The notes below the pieces were generated by a model, which had not been told where the DNA came from, did not search any database, and saw only the letters and a program-made list of their open reading frames with translations. The position numbers and the translations under genes were made by a program. A DNA stretch of 64,000 nucleotides from Siphonobacter sp. SORGH_AS_0500 (GTDB lineage Bacteria > Bacteroidota > Bacteroidia > Cytophagales > Spirosomataceae), in assembly GCF_002838835.1 (NCBI RefSeq), contig NZ_NHPP01000005.1:62001-126000 (forward strand), written 5' to 3'. Of the stretch, positions 11,301-19,062 are shown piece after piece. How positions within the stretch are numbered: the stretch's first letter is position 1; every line of letters starts with the position of its first letter.

Positions 11301-11365
11301 ATGGTTGCGGGTGACGTTCTTTTATCATTCATCCATGCTCAGAAAAGGGATGGGTTAGTAACCTT

Positions 11366-11577
11366 GGCAAGTGCCCGCTTTGCTCTCTCCTCCGCAGTCG
11401 CTCGGCTCTGCCGAGTGACCGCATAACTGTAGGCCTCTGGCCGTCTGAGGCAAAGAAATAGACCAGAAACTAACAGACTTGCTTACCCTAAAAGCTTTAC
11501 CTACCATCGGCCAGAGTCCTGCACTCCATTTCCTCACTCGGCAGAGCCAAGCGACTGCGGGAGATAGCAAACTTGCC
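11366..11577. repeat. Head-to-head hairpin element, copy 1
   Basis: Large imperfect inverted repeat. The left arm 11392-11418 (CCGCAGTCGCTCGGCTCTGC onward) matches the reverse complement of 11534-11560; inner arms GGCCTCTGGCCG (11432-11443) and CGGCCAGAG (11508-11516) also pair. Weaker pairing extends to GGCAAGT (11366) and ACTTGCC (11571). Each arm carries its own small palindrome CTCGGCTCTGCCGAG. Related copies lie at 25106-25160 and 27055-27215. It has the look of a REP/BIME-type non-autonomous element. An apparent reverse ORF across it is not credible. Confidence 0.75.
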
Positions 11578-11604
11578 AATAAGGAACAACCGCGACTACT
11601 AAGT

Positions 11605-11630
11605 AAGGTCCTTCGCTCTGGATGACAGGT
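11605..11630 (-). repeat. Short dispersed repeat, TGTCATCCAGAGCGAAGG type
   Basis: Reverse-strand copy of the dispersed motif seen also at 25263, 26969, 34068, 34151, 34316 and 37825. It abuts hairpin element copy 1. Confidence 0.6.
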
Positions 11631-11736
11631 CAAAGATATACGTGTAGCTACCAGTAGTATGCCCGTATTACTTTCTAAAAGTGGCATCCATAACCAAAGT
11701 ATTTTTCATTTTATTTTCCTGAATTTTTCTCCCCTA

Positions 11737-12990
11737 ATGAAACGTATTCTTTCCCTCATTACCTTCGGCCTCTGCCTGGGTTTTAGCCCTCTTTTCGCTC
11801 AAAAAAAGAATAAAAAAGGTACCGCTAATCCACCCACAACTCAAAACGATCGCCAGTTCTGGCTAGCCAAAATGGATCAGATGGTGCGTCCAGTGATGTA
11901 TTACCTGGCTCAGGACAGTCTGCGTATCATGATGCCAAAGGTCACTTCCAAACGCATCGACAACCGCGAACATCGCATTCAGGTGCAGTACGTCGAAGTG
12001 TTAGGTCGAGTATTGAGCGGTATCGCACCGTGGCTTCAGGGAGAAGGTGGTTCGGCGGAAGAAGTGGCCCTGCGTAATCAGTACCGGGCCTGGGCTCTGA
12101 AAGGCATTTCAAATGCTCTGGATTCTACGGCCAAAGATTACATGACCTTCAATATCGGTGGTCAGCAAATTGTCGATGCTTCTTACCTCGCCTACGCTTT
12201 CCTTCGGGCTCCCTGGCTTTTCGAGCATCTTTCAAAAACGGATCAGGATCGACTAGCGAAAGCCCTTCGTACGACGCGTCAGTTTAAACCCGTATTTTCC
12301 AACTGGTTGTTGTTCTCGGCTCTCACCGAAACGTTCTTTTGCCGATTTGGCTATGAATGGGACCCCATGCGGGTCGATTACGCTCTTCAGCAACTGGAAC
12401 AATGGTACGTGGGAGATGGCATGTACAACGACGGCACCACCTTCGCCTATGATTACTACAACAGCTACGTCATTCACCCCTATCTGGCCGCCATCACGCA
12501 GGTCATTGGTCAGAAAACCGGATCTTACAACGGCATGATTGCTAAGATCAAAAAGCGGAATGAGCGATATGCCGTTATTCAGGAACGCCTCATCAATACC
12601 GACGGAACCTACCCTGCCACGGGTCGTTCCATTGTCTATCGGGGAGCAGCTTTTCATCATTTGGCCGATATGGCTTGGCGAAAAGCTTTGCCTGCTACGC
12701 TGAAACCTGCTCAGGTACGATGTGCCCTGACGGCGGTGATCCGAAAAACCCTCGAAAGTCCCTCAACGTACGAGAAAGGCTGGTTAACCATCGGCCTATA
12801 CGGTTCACAGCCCGATCTGGCCGATTTTTATAACAATCAGGGCAGTTTGTACATTGCTTCGAATATCTTTCTACCCTTAGGTTTACCCGAAAACGATCCA
12901 TTTTGGAAGGACGCTCCCGAAAAGTGGAGTGCCCAGAAAATCTGGAGTGGCGAAGATTTCCCGCATGATCATAGCGAAAGCTGGAAGTAA
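11737..12990 (+). CDS. DUF2264 domain-containing secreted protein
   Basis: The open frame extends back to 11659, but ATG 11737 gives a proper signal peptide (MKRILSLITFG to PLFAQ), so that start is chosen; length about 417 aa. DUF2264 proteins have an alpha/alpha-barrel-like fold and are found in Bacteroidota carbohydrate loci. Typical segments visible are FWLAKMDQMVRPVMYYLAQD, NWLLFSALTETFFCRFG, YVGDGMYNDGTTFAYDYYNS and GRSIVYRGAAFHHLADMA. The biochemical function of the family is not settled; the context suggests a role in pectic sugar processing. It ends at a very strong terminator that closes the locus. Confidence 0.85.
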   Translation: MKRILSLITFGLCLGFSPLFAQKKNKKGTANPPTTQNDRQFWLAKMDQMVRPVMYYLAQDSLRIMMPKVTSKRIDNREHRIQVQYVEVLGRVLSGIAPWLQGEGGSAEEVALRNQYRAWALKGISNALDSTAKDYMTFNIGGQQIVDASYLAYAFLRAPWLFEHLSKTDQDRLAKALRTTRQFKPVFSNWLLFSALTETFFCRFGYEWDPMRVDYALQQLEQWYVGDGMYNDGTTFAYDYYNSYVIHPYLAAITQVIGQKTGSYNGMIAKIKKRNERYAVIQERLINTDGTYPATGRSIVYRGAAFHHLADMAWRKALPATLKPAQVRCALTAVIRKTLESPSTYEKGWLTIGLYGSQPDLADFYNNQGSLYIASNIFLPLGLPENDPFWKDAPEKWSAQKIWSGEDFPHDHSESWK

Positions 12991-13002
12991 TTAAGAGAAT
13001 AA

Positions 13003-13048
13003 AAACGAAAGGCGTTCCGGGTAGGCTTACCCGGAACGCCTTTCGTTT
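13003..13048. terminator. Strong bidirectional terminator closing the polysaccharide locus
   Basis: A perfect 21-bp stem (13003-13023 with 13028-13048) has a GGCT tetraloop and A/T tracts on both sides. Confidence 0.9.
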
Positions 13049-13400
13049 GAGGGGCAATAAAATTACCCCTTCATCTATCATTTCGAATGTCCTGATTATG
13101 CTTAAAGCTATTGCAACTTATTAAAAGAGTTTCTGATAAGAAAGTAAAAGTATCAAAAGGACAATATGATTACATATACTTATAGTTGAATATTAATTAT
13201 AATCATTAGTTAAGTGTTTTCATTACCTAAAGCTAGGTAGATACTGGATTATTACTTTTATTTGAGAAATACAGAAAATCGAGCAGAACTTAAACAAAAG
13301 CAATTGTTATAGAAGAAACATCTGGTATGAAAGAAATTCACCTTAGCTTATATAAATAACAAAAATTAAATAGCTATAAATATTTAACTACTTAATCTTC

Positions 13401-13544
13401 ATGGCATTAGACCAGAATTTATTTCAAAGAAAAGCTGATGCACAAGAAGTCGTAAACCAAATAGTGATACGTATAAAAGAAAATAGCTCACACTCTAGAA
13501 TGGGTGTAATTAATGAAAGTAGAACTAAAACAGAATATTATTAA
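13401..13544 (+). CDS. Possible 47-aa small ORF in an A+T-rich gap
   Basis: The 600-bp stretch 13049-13648 is visibly A+T-rich and has no long gene. The only coherent small ORF starts at ATG 13401 and encodes MALDQNLFQRKADAQEVVNQ plus 27 more residues. No family is recognised and no clear ribosome-binding site is seen. It may be chance. Confidence 0.2.
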   Translation: MALDQNLFQRKADAQEVVNQIVIRIKENSSHSRMGVINESRTKTEYY

Positions 13545-13648
13545 CAAATTCTGACAAGCTCTAAAATATAGAATTTTGTTTATTGAATAATATAAATTAT
13601 ATGTATACTATTTTAGTAAAATTTACCTTCAAAATATTATAAATAATT

Positions 13649-14016
13649 ATGGCTGAAAGCAAAATTAAACGAAGCGAGGAAATTACTAATCAATATTTCG
13701 CCTTTCTCGATAAACATATTGAAGACGTAGTAAATGGGCAATTTGACGATTTTTTAAAACTCAATCAAATCGCTCAAGAATTGTATGTTTCACACACCCA
13801 TCTTTCCGATACAATACAACAAACAACCGGGCATCATCCTTGTCATTTCTATGACCTTAAAATTGTCAACAAAGCAAAATCACTTTTGGTAGACTCCGAT
13901 CTATCTATTGCTGAAATAGCTAAAAAACTAACTTACGATCCCTCCAATTTGGTAAGTTTTTTAAAAAATTTACCGGGCAAACCGCTGGTGAATTTCGGAA
14001 AGAGTACAAAAAATAA
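13649..14016 (+). CDS. Short AraC-type DNA-binding protein, frameshifted at its end
   Basis: Stand-alone AraC HTH domain (two helix-turn-helix units, no ligand-binding part). LNQIAQELYVSHTHLSDTIQ is the first HTH and LSIAEIAKKLTYDPSN the start of the second. As read, the frame continues to 14056 with an unrelated tail. If one T is added to the TTT at about 13940, the end becomes FGKFFKKFTGQTAGEFRKEY then KK-stop at 14016, the standard AraC C-terminus; the repaired protein is 122 aa. It lies 92 bp upstream of the SDR gene in the same direction and probably controls it. Confidence 0.75.
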
Positions 14017-14107
14017 CTTCCTCTATAAAAGTTCCGAAAAGTTCACCATGAAATAGACCGTCCGCTTTTTGACCTTTGCAGGGTTAACATTTAACAATAC
14101 TCCTACT

Positions 14108-14863
14108 ATGTCAAAGAACGATTTAAACGGAAAAGTAGTAATCATTGCAGGCGGTGCAAAGAATCTGGGTGGTTTGCTGAGTAAAAGTATGGCCTCAAAA
14201 GGTGCAAAAGTAGTAGTTCATTACAATAGTGATCAAACGAAAGCGGAAGCAGAACAAACCCTGGCAGAAATCCAAAACAAGGGTGGTGAAGCGATTCTGG
14301 TTCAAAGCGATTTAACCAATATTGCCAATATCACCAGTCTTTTCGCTAAAGCAAAAGAAACGTTTGGGGGAGTAGATATTGCCATTAACACCGTTGGGAT
14401 GGTACTTAAAAAGCCGTTTACTGAAACTACGGAAGAAGAGTACGACACCATGATGGACGTAAATGCAAAGCAAGCCTATTTCTTCTTACAGGAAGCAGGG
14501 AAACTCCTGAATGACCATGGCAAAATTTGCACCATCGTGACCTCGTTGTTAGCTGCCTTTACTGGGTACTACTCTACGTATGCGGGTGCCAAAGCTCCCG
14601 TAGAACACTTCACCAGAGCCGCTTCTAAGGAATTCGGTGGACGCGGCATTTCTGTTACCGCGGTTGCACCCGGCCCCATGGATACACCCTTCTTCTACGG
14701 CCAAGAAAGCGAAGAGGCGGTTGCTTACCATAAATCTGCTTCGGCTTTGGGTGGCTTAACTAAAATTGAAGACATCGCCCCGCTAGTAGAATTTTTAGTT
14801 ACAGATGGCTGGTGGATTACCGGGCAAACCATCTTTGCCAATGGTGGTTACACCACCCGATAA
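14108..14863 (+). CDS. SDR-family NAD(P)-dependent oxidoreductase
   Basis: 251 aa from ATG 14108 (the frame opens at 14069, but no good start lies before 14108). Rossmann-fold short-chain dehydrogenase: a glycine-rich loop AGGAKNLGG near residues 14-22 (variant of TGxxxGxG), NTVG for the NNAG motif, and catalytic Ser146, Tyr158 and Lys162 (YAGAK). PGPMDTPFF follows the active site as usual. The substrate cannot be told from sequence. It follows a small AraC regulator and precedes the channel operon. Confidence 0.9.
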   Translation: MSKNDLNGKVVIIAGGAKNLGGLLSKSMASKGAKVVVHYNSDQTKAEAEQTLAEIQNKGGEAILVQSDLTNIANITSLFAKAKETFGGVDIAINTVGMVLKKPFTETTEEEYDTMMDVNAKQAYFFLQEAGKLLNDHGKICTIVTSLLAAFTGYYSTYAGAKAPVEHFTRAASKEFGGRGISVTAVAPGPMDTPFFYGQESEEAVAYHKSASALGGLTKIEDIAPLVEFLVTDGWWITGQTIFANGGYTTR

Positions 14864-14884
14864 AAGTTGATTTAATGATTCTTA

Positions 14885-14916
14885 CAAAGGCAAATGGCAT
14901 TCGTCGTTTGCCTTTG
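14885..14916. terminator. Weak terminator-like hairpin
   Basis: CAAAGGCAAA (14885-14894) pairs with TTTGCCTTTG (14907-14916). There is no T-tract, so it may only partly separate the SDR gene from the operon that follows. Confidence 0.4.
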
Positions 14917-14937
14917 GCATTAACATAAACCTTCGTT

Positions 14938-15291
14938 ATGATACTAAAAATCATCAACTCAATCCTGATTTTTATCGCTGTATTCATGGGTATGAAACAG
15001 GGCTACGCCATGTTTTCAGGAAAAGCCGAAATGCTGGAAATGTTCGGTAAGTGGAACTTTAGCAAAACTGCTATCATGGTCAACGGATTAGTTACCATGA
15101 TAGCTGCCTTATTAATCTTATTTCCTAAAACATTTGTATGGGGTAATTTTCTGATGGCAGCAGGTATTTTAATGATTATTTGTTTGCATGCATTAGACAA
15201 AGATTTGAAAGGGGTAGCTATAGAAATACCTTTTTTATTGATGAATTTAATTATTATTTATTTGCAGCATCCGCTTACTAAAACGGTATGA
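14938..15291 (+). CDS. DoxX-like small membrane protein
   Basis: 117 aa with four predicted transmembrane helices (about residues 3-22, 42-60, 66-84, 92-112). The N-terminal KIINSILIFIAVFMGMKQGY and the LEMFGKWNFSK turn match DoxX-like proteins common in Bacteroidota. The molecular role is unknown. It is the first gene of a tight operon; its TGA overlaps the ATG of the next gene by 4 bases, indicating translational coupling. Confidence 0.7.
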   Translation: MILKIINSILIFIAVFMGMKQGYAMFSGKAEMLEMFGKWNFSKTAIMVNGLVTMIAALLILFPKTFVWGNFLMAAGILMIICLHALDKDLKGVAIEIPFLLMNLIIIYLQHPLTKTV

Positions 15292-15734
15292 AAAATTTAT
15301 ATACACTTTTTATCATACTAACTACAAGTAGCTTCGCTGCTTGTGGGCAAAGTAAACAGGTAATCCCAACTCAAAAATCAGAATTACAAAACCTTCAAAT
15401 TATTAATAAAATGGACACCAGTAAATTAATTAACGAAACGGTAAAAAAAGCATTTGATGCCTTACAAAGTGGAGATAAGTCTACCTTTTATTCTTTCTTC
15501 ACAAAAGACCCCGTTTTTACAGATGATGGCAGAACTTTGAACTTTAAATCATTTTTTGATAATGCTTTCAATCATAAAGAAAAATTTCTGAGCATTGACA
15601 AGGTAGAGAATGAAGGTAAAAGCATTTATGGAGATTTCTTCGCAGGGCAATGGGGAACGTTCAAAGTATTCTTCAAATTTCATCAAAACTCTGAGGGTAA
15701 ATTTGATAGATTGGACATTGGACAAGGAAAATAA
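15288..15734 (+). CDS. NTF2/SnoaL-like lipoprotein
   Basis: 148 aa. The start at 15288 gives a lipoprotein signal with Cys19 in SSFAACGQS, so the protein is probably membrane-anchored. The rest (from about residue 43, MDTSKLINETVKKAFDALQS) has the alpha+beta pattern of the NTF2-like superfamily: a helix pair, then FYSFFTKDPVFTDDGRTLNF and the strands GDFFAGQWGTFKVFFKF. Catalytic function is not evident. It sits between the DoxX-like protein and the K+ channel with 2 bp to the next gene. Confidence 0.65.
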   Translation: MKNLYTLFIILTTSSFAACGQSKQVIPTQKSELQNLQIINKMDTSKLINETVKKAFDALQSGDKSTFYSFFTKDPVFTDDGRTLNFKSFFDNAFNHKEKFLSIDKVENEGKSIYGDFFAGQWGTFKVFFKFHQNSEGKFDRLDIGQGK

Positions 15735-15736
15735 GC

Positions 15737-16405
15737 ATGCGTGGGTTAATAAGCAGGTTACAAAAACTCAAGTACGAATTTTTGCTTTTCGCGTTGGTTC
15801 AACATCTGTTTATCGGAATTTTTATTACCGATTTAGATTTCTATACCACAACCATCTGGCCAATCAATATGCTGGTGTTGGGACTGGGAAGCATTTTTAT
15901 GTTTACCGGTAAAAGCAGTTGGCGGCATTGGTTCAGAAACCTGCATTTTATAGTTGTGTTAGTACTACCCATGGGCATCCCATTTTTTAAGGGGGTGCCC
16001 TGGTATTTTACTTTTCTCAACATCAATTACGTAGTATTTTTTGTATTTATGTTTCTGGAACTGCTTCGGTTCTTATTAAAACCCAGTTACATCAATAGCG
16101 ACGTCATCACCGCATCCATTTGTGGGTACTTACTACTGATAGAAATCTCTGTTTTTCTGTTACAATATTGCATGTATCAAAACTTAAAGTCTTTTAAAGG
16201 GATTGATACTTCTTCGCCAGCGGCTATCTATATCGACCTTGTCTATTTCTGTTCCATCACCTTTACCAGCATAGGCTTTGGAGACATCACCCCCAATCAT
16301 CACATTACTAAACTCATCACTGCTTTTATTGGGATTGCCGGGCAATTCTACACAGTCGTTTTAGTAGGTATTCTTTTGAGTAAATTTTCATCCAATACAA
16401 AATAA
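15737..16405 (+). CDS. Two-pore-domain-type potassium channel protein
   Basis: 222 aa. The selectivity filter TSIGFGD lies at residues 177-183, between the pore helix (VYFCSITFT) and the last transmembrane helix. Before it are four to five more hydrophobic helices, giving a six-helix arrangement with the pore at the C-terminus. No RCK/TrkA regulatory domain is attached. Predicted inner-membrane K+ channel. The stop codon is immediately followed by the bestrophin ATG (no gap), so K+ and anion conductance may be made together to balance charge. Family sure, exact gating unknown. Confidence 0.85.
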   Translation: MRGLISRLQKLKYEFLLFALVQHLFIGIFITDLDFYTTTIWPINMLVLGLGSIFMFTGKSSWRHWFRNLHFIVVLVLPMGIPFFKGVPWYFTFLNINYVVFFVFMFLELLRFLLKPSYINSDVITASICGYLLLIEISVFLLQYCMYQNLKSFKGIDTSSPAAIYIDLVYFCSITFTSIGFGDITPNHHITKLITAFIGIAGQFYTVVLVGILLSKFSSNTK

Positions 16406-17422
16406 ATGAACATAGCCAGCCACTATAAACTCCTGCACTTCATTCCTTGGACGAGAACCAAGATTTACAAAATGCTTTTACTAAGCACCATTCCCACCGT
16501 ACTCTTTTACTTCCTGGATATAAAATGGTTGGCTATTCCGTGGGTACCGGTTGCTTTGTTAGGTACCGCAACAGCCTTTATTTCAGGATTTAAAAACACA
16601 CAAACCTATAACCGGATGTGGGAAGCCCGGCAAATTTATGGGGCTATTATCAACAGCAGTAGGGCACTGGGTATCATGGTAAAGGATTTTGTACGCACTA
16701 GCGATAAAGTAGAACAGGCCGCCTTACATAAAGAAATCATCTACCGTCATTTTGCGTGGCTTACCGCCTTGCGTTTTCAACTAAGGGAAACAAAGAGTTG
16801 GGAAAACATTAAAACAAAAAGTTATAATAAAGAATACCTGCAATACTACCAAGTGCCTGAATGGGAGAGCAGTCTGGATGAAGAATTGAAAACTTTTTTA
16901 AGTGCAGAAGAATGTCAGTACATCCTTTCTACCAAGAACAGAGCTGCACAATCCATTGCCCGGCAATCCTCACAACTAAAGACGTTGAATGAACGAGGTA
17001 TCATTTCAGATTATAACTATGTGGCTTTAGCCAATCAGTTAAAAGATTTATACGATCAGCAAGGCAAATGCGAAAGGATTAAGAACTTCCCTTATCCGCG
17101 TCAGTTTTCGAGCATCAATCTCTACTTTACAAACTTGTTTTGCCTATTACTCCCGCTCGGCTTTATAGGGGAATTTTCAAAATTGACTGAAAAATTTGGC
17201 GAAAGCATGGTATGGTTAACTATTCCATTCAGTATCATTTTAGGCTGGGTTTTTCTCGTGTTAGAGCAAATTGGCGAAAGTACCGAAAATCCATTTGAGG
17301 GAGGAGCGAACGATATTCCCATTACGCAGATAAGCCGAAATATAGAAATAGATTTAAGAGAAATGCTAGGTGAAAAAGATTTACCACCTGCCATCTCAGC
17401 CCAGCATACCATTGTGCTTTAA
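16406..17422 (+). CDS. Bestrophin-family anion channel
   Basis: 338 aa. The bestrophin signature is visible: FISGFKNTQTYNRMWEARQI (the FRxxxSYxRWWEAR-type segment after the first helix pair), a cytosolic helical region, a second helix pair around LYFTNLFCLLLPLGFIGEF and SIILGWVFLVLEQIGE, and the C-terminal ENPFEGGANDIP. Members form pentameric channels, and several conduct chloride or bicarbonate. It is encoded directly after a K+ channel (0 bp) and 32 bp before an LCIB-type carbonic anhydrase; the context suggests HCO3- transport. Substrate is inference, family is clear. Confidence 0.9.
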   Translation: MNIASHYKLLHFIPWTRTKIYKMLLLSTIPTVLFYFLDIKWLAIPWVPVALLGTATAFISGFKNTQTYNRMWEARQIYGAIINSSRALGIMVKDFVRTSDKVEQAALHKEIIYRHFAWLTALRFQLRETKSWENIKTKSYNKEYLQYYQVPEWESSLDEELKTFLSAEECQYILSTKNRAAQSIARQSSQLKTLNERGIISDYNYVALANQLKDLYDQQGKCERIKNFPYPRQFSSINLYFTNLFCLLLPLGFIGEFSKLTEKFGESMVWLTIPFSIILGWVFLVLEQIGESTENPFEGGANDIPITQISRNIEIDLREMLGEKDLPPAISAQHTIVL

Positions 17423-17454
17423 GCAGTTATTGAGCAAACAAAACAAATCTTTTA

Positions 17455-18192
17455 ATGACCAACCTAGAGACTGTACAGAAGTGGTATCCAAACGCTAAGA
17501 CAACCGAAGATACCGTAAACCAATTACTCGACGTGATTGAAAACGAATTAGGATTAAAACCTAACCAGCTTATGCACGCCGATAGTATGTGTTGTGATGA
17601 TGTCAATGCGATTCAATACCCACCCAGGGCTTATGAAATGCTAGGGCCTTTTCATATGGGAGGTTTAAACGGCTATCCTTTTGCAGGAGTTACCGGAATG
17701 AATGCTTTTGCCCACCACGTTCCCGAAGATGGAGCCGTCGTTGTATTTTATGCCCCTCACATTGGCATAACTAAAGATGGGACTATTGGGGAAATTCATC
17801 GAATAGGGCAAAGCGAAAATTCAGCCTGTTGTGGGGCTGCGAAAGGTGCATTGGGAAAGCTTTTGAATAACCAGATCGAAGCGGGCAACTTCACTGATTT
17901 GGATTATCAGATGAACACCATCGAACAAATCTTTTTGAAAAAGGCTGATCGAATAAAATCTGCTGCTAATCAACTATTTGAAGCGACAGAAGTCATGTAC
18001 GAAGCCATTAACGAACGTATTGAAACATTAGTGAGTAAAACCAATTATCCCTATAAATACGTGATTCTTATTGGTGCAATCTTTATTAATGGCGATAAAG
18101 ATATGGGCTCTTTCTGCTCTTACAAGCGTTTCGATTGCCTTGATTTATCTACCCAAAAACAAATGAGTTTAATGGATAAGTTTTATCAATAG
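17455..18192 (+). CDS. LCIB/C-type (theta-class) carbonic anhydrase-like protein
   Basis: 245 aa, matching the LCIB/C domain first described in algae. Visible hallmarks in order: MCCDDVNAIQ (Cys46/Cys47, Asp48/Asp49), GPFHMGGLNGYPFAGVTG, FYAPHIGI (His102), EIHRIGQ and SACCGAAKG (Cys125/Cys126). The C-D, H and C positions correspond to the zinc site of the beta-CA-like fold in LCIB homologues, some of which have proven carbonic anhydrase activity. No signal peptide, so cytosolic. It is the last gene of the run DoxX-like / NTF2 / K+ channel / bestrophin. Inferred role: interconversion of CO2 and HCO3- at the channel. Activity of this bacterial member is not shown by sequence alone. Confidence 0.8.
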   Translation: MTNLETVQKWYPNAKTTEDTVNQLLDVIENELGLKPNQLMHADSMCCDDVNAIQYPPRAYEMLGPFHMGGLNGYPFAGVTGMNAFAHHVPEDGAVVVFYAPHIGITKDGTIGEIHRIGQSENSACCGAAKGALGKLLNNQIEAGNFTDLDYQMNTIEQIFLKKADRIKSAANQLFEATEVMYEAINERIETLVSKTNYPYKYVILIGAIFINGDKDMGSFCSYKRFDCLDLSTQKQMSLMDKFYQ

Positions 18193-18383
18193 CTACTGAC
18201 AGGCGTTTGCGGTAAGTTCTTTGAAGTAACCTATCCTAAGAAAACGGATTGATTAGTACCTTTTGCAGATTGAGAAATGGTTACCGAGCATTGCGTTTAG
18301 CGTTGTTGATGCCCAGTTAACCCTTTGAACGTCATTCAATGACCTTTATAGAATAGTTTGATACTTGTAAATAACGTTCGCTA

Positions 18384-18422
18384 CTCCTGACATAGGGTTG
18401 TCACAGGAGCCTTCTACTTTTA
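18384..18422 (+). promoter_or_regulatory. Palindromic operator and -7 element before the GyrI-like gene
   Basis: Within the 334-bp gap 18193-18526, TGACA (18388-18392) and TGTCA (18399-18403) are nested in CTCCTG...CAGGAG (18384-18409). A TACTTTTA box (18415-18422), one base off TAnnTTTG, follows at once. The position suggests repressor control of the gene at 18527. Nothing else recognisable lies in the gap. Confidence 0.45.
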
Positions 18423-18526
18423 CAACGTGATCTACAGAAGAGGGTCATCAGAAGCTTGTACAGGTTTATTCTTCTATCAACGCTTCCGTCGTTCATCACT
18501 CAATCTTAAACAAATCCATTCAAACA

Positions 18527-18988
18527 ATGAGTAATCAAACCATTCAGGAATTTTATGTAATCGGGATTTCAACGAGAACAACCAATGCAAACGGACAGTC
18601 TGCCAAAGACATTGAGGCACTATGGGGCAGATTTTGGGGTGAAGACATCCAAAAGCAAATTCCTAACAAGGTCAGCGACGATATCTATGCTGTCTACACC
18701 GACTATGAAACTGACTTTACCGGTTCTTATACTACCCTTATTGGTTTACCCGTGCGTTCCTTAGAAACGATCCCAAAAGGTTTTGTAGGAATGACCATCG
18801 AAACTTCGGTGTATCAGAAATTCATATCCAAAGGAAAAATGCCCGAAGCTGTTTTCAATACCTGGGTAGAAATTTGGGGCAATAAAGATTTAAAACGGGC
18901 TTATAAGGCTGACTTTACGGTTCATGGGATAAAATACCATGACGGAGACCAGGCCGAAGTAGAAACATTTATATCTCTACAGGAATAG
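18527..18988 (+). CDS. GyrI-like / effector-binding domain protein
   Basis: 153 aa single-domain protein of the GyrI-like small-molecule-binding (SOUL/effector-binding) superfamily. Features are IQEFYVIGISTRTTNANGQS at the start, the central LWGRFWGEDIQKQIPNKVSD, the strand YAVYTDYETDFTGSYTTLIG with the usual conserved Tyr/Glu region, and WVEIWGNKDLKRAYKADFTV near the end. It has no DNA-binding domain, so it likely senses or sequesters a ligand; some relatives hydrolyse small toxins. It has its own promoter region and ends at a strong terminator. Confidence 0.75.
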   Translation: MSNQTIQEFYVIGISTRTTNANGQSAKDIEALWGRFWGEDIQKQIPNKVSDDIYAVYTDYETDFTGSYTTLIGLPVRSLETIPKGFVGMTIETSVYQKFISKGKMPEAVFNTWVEIWGNKDLKRAYKADFTVHGIKYHDGDQAEVETFISLQE

Positions 18989-19006
18989 AATCGTTATATT
19001 GATGCA

Positions 19007-19054
19007 TTTTATACAAGAAAGGGACAGCGAGAGCTGTCCCTTTCTTGTATAAAA
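19007..19054. terminator. Strong bidirectional terminator between convergent genes
   Basis: A perfect 22-bp stem (19007-19028 with 19033-19054) with a GAGA loop. It ends the GyrI-like gene on the plus strand and the TIM-barrel gene on the minus strand. Confidence 0.92.
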
Positions 19055-19062
19055 ACTGAATC

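Noticed and set aside
11355-11687. 110-codon reverse frame over hairpin element copy 1
   Set aside because: Its translation comes from the repeat palindromes; the same kind of frame appears at 24885-25193 over copy 2.
12253-12660. 135-codon open frame antisense to the DUF2264 gene
   Set aside because: Fully inside a clear gene and without any coding feature of its own.
13081-13400. Search for a tRNA or riboswitch in the A+T-rich gap
   Set aside because: No cloverleaf-type arms, CCA end or conserved riboswitch core could be recognised.
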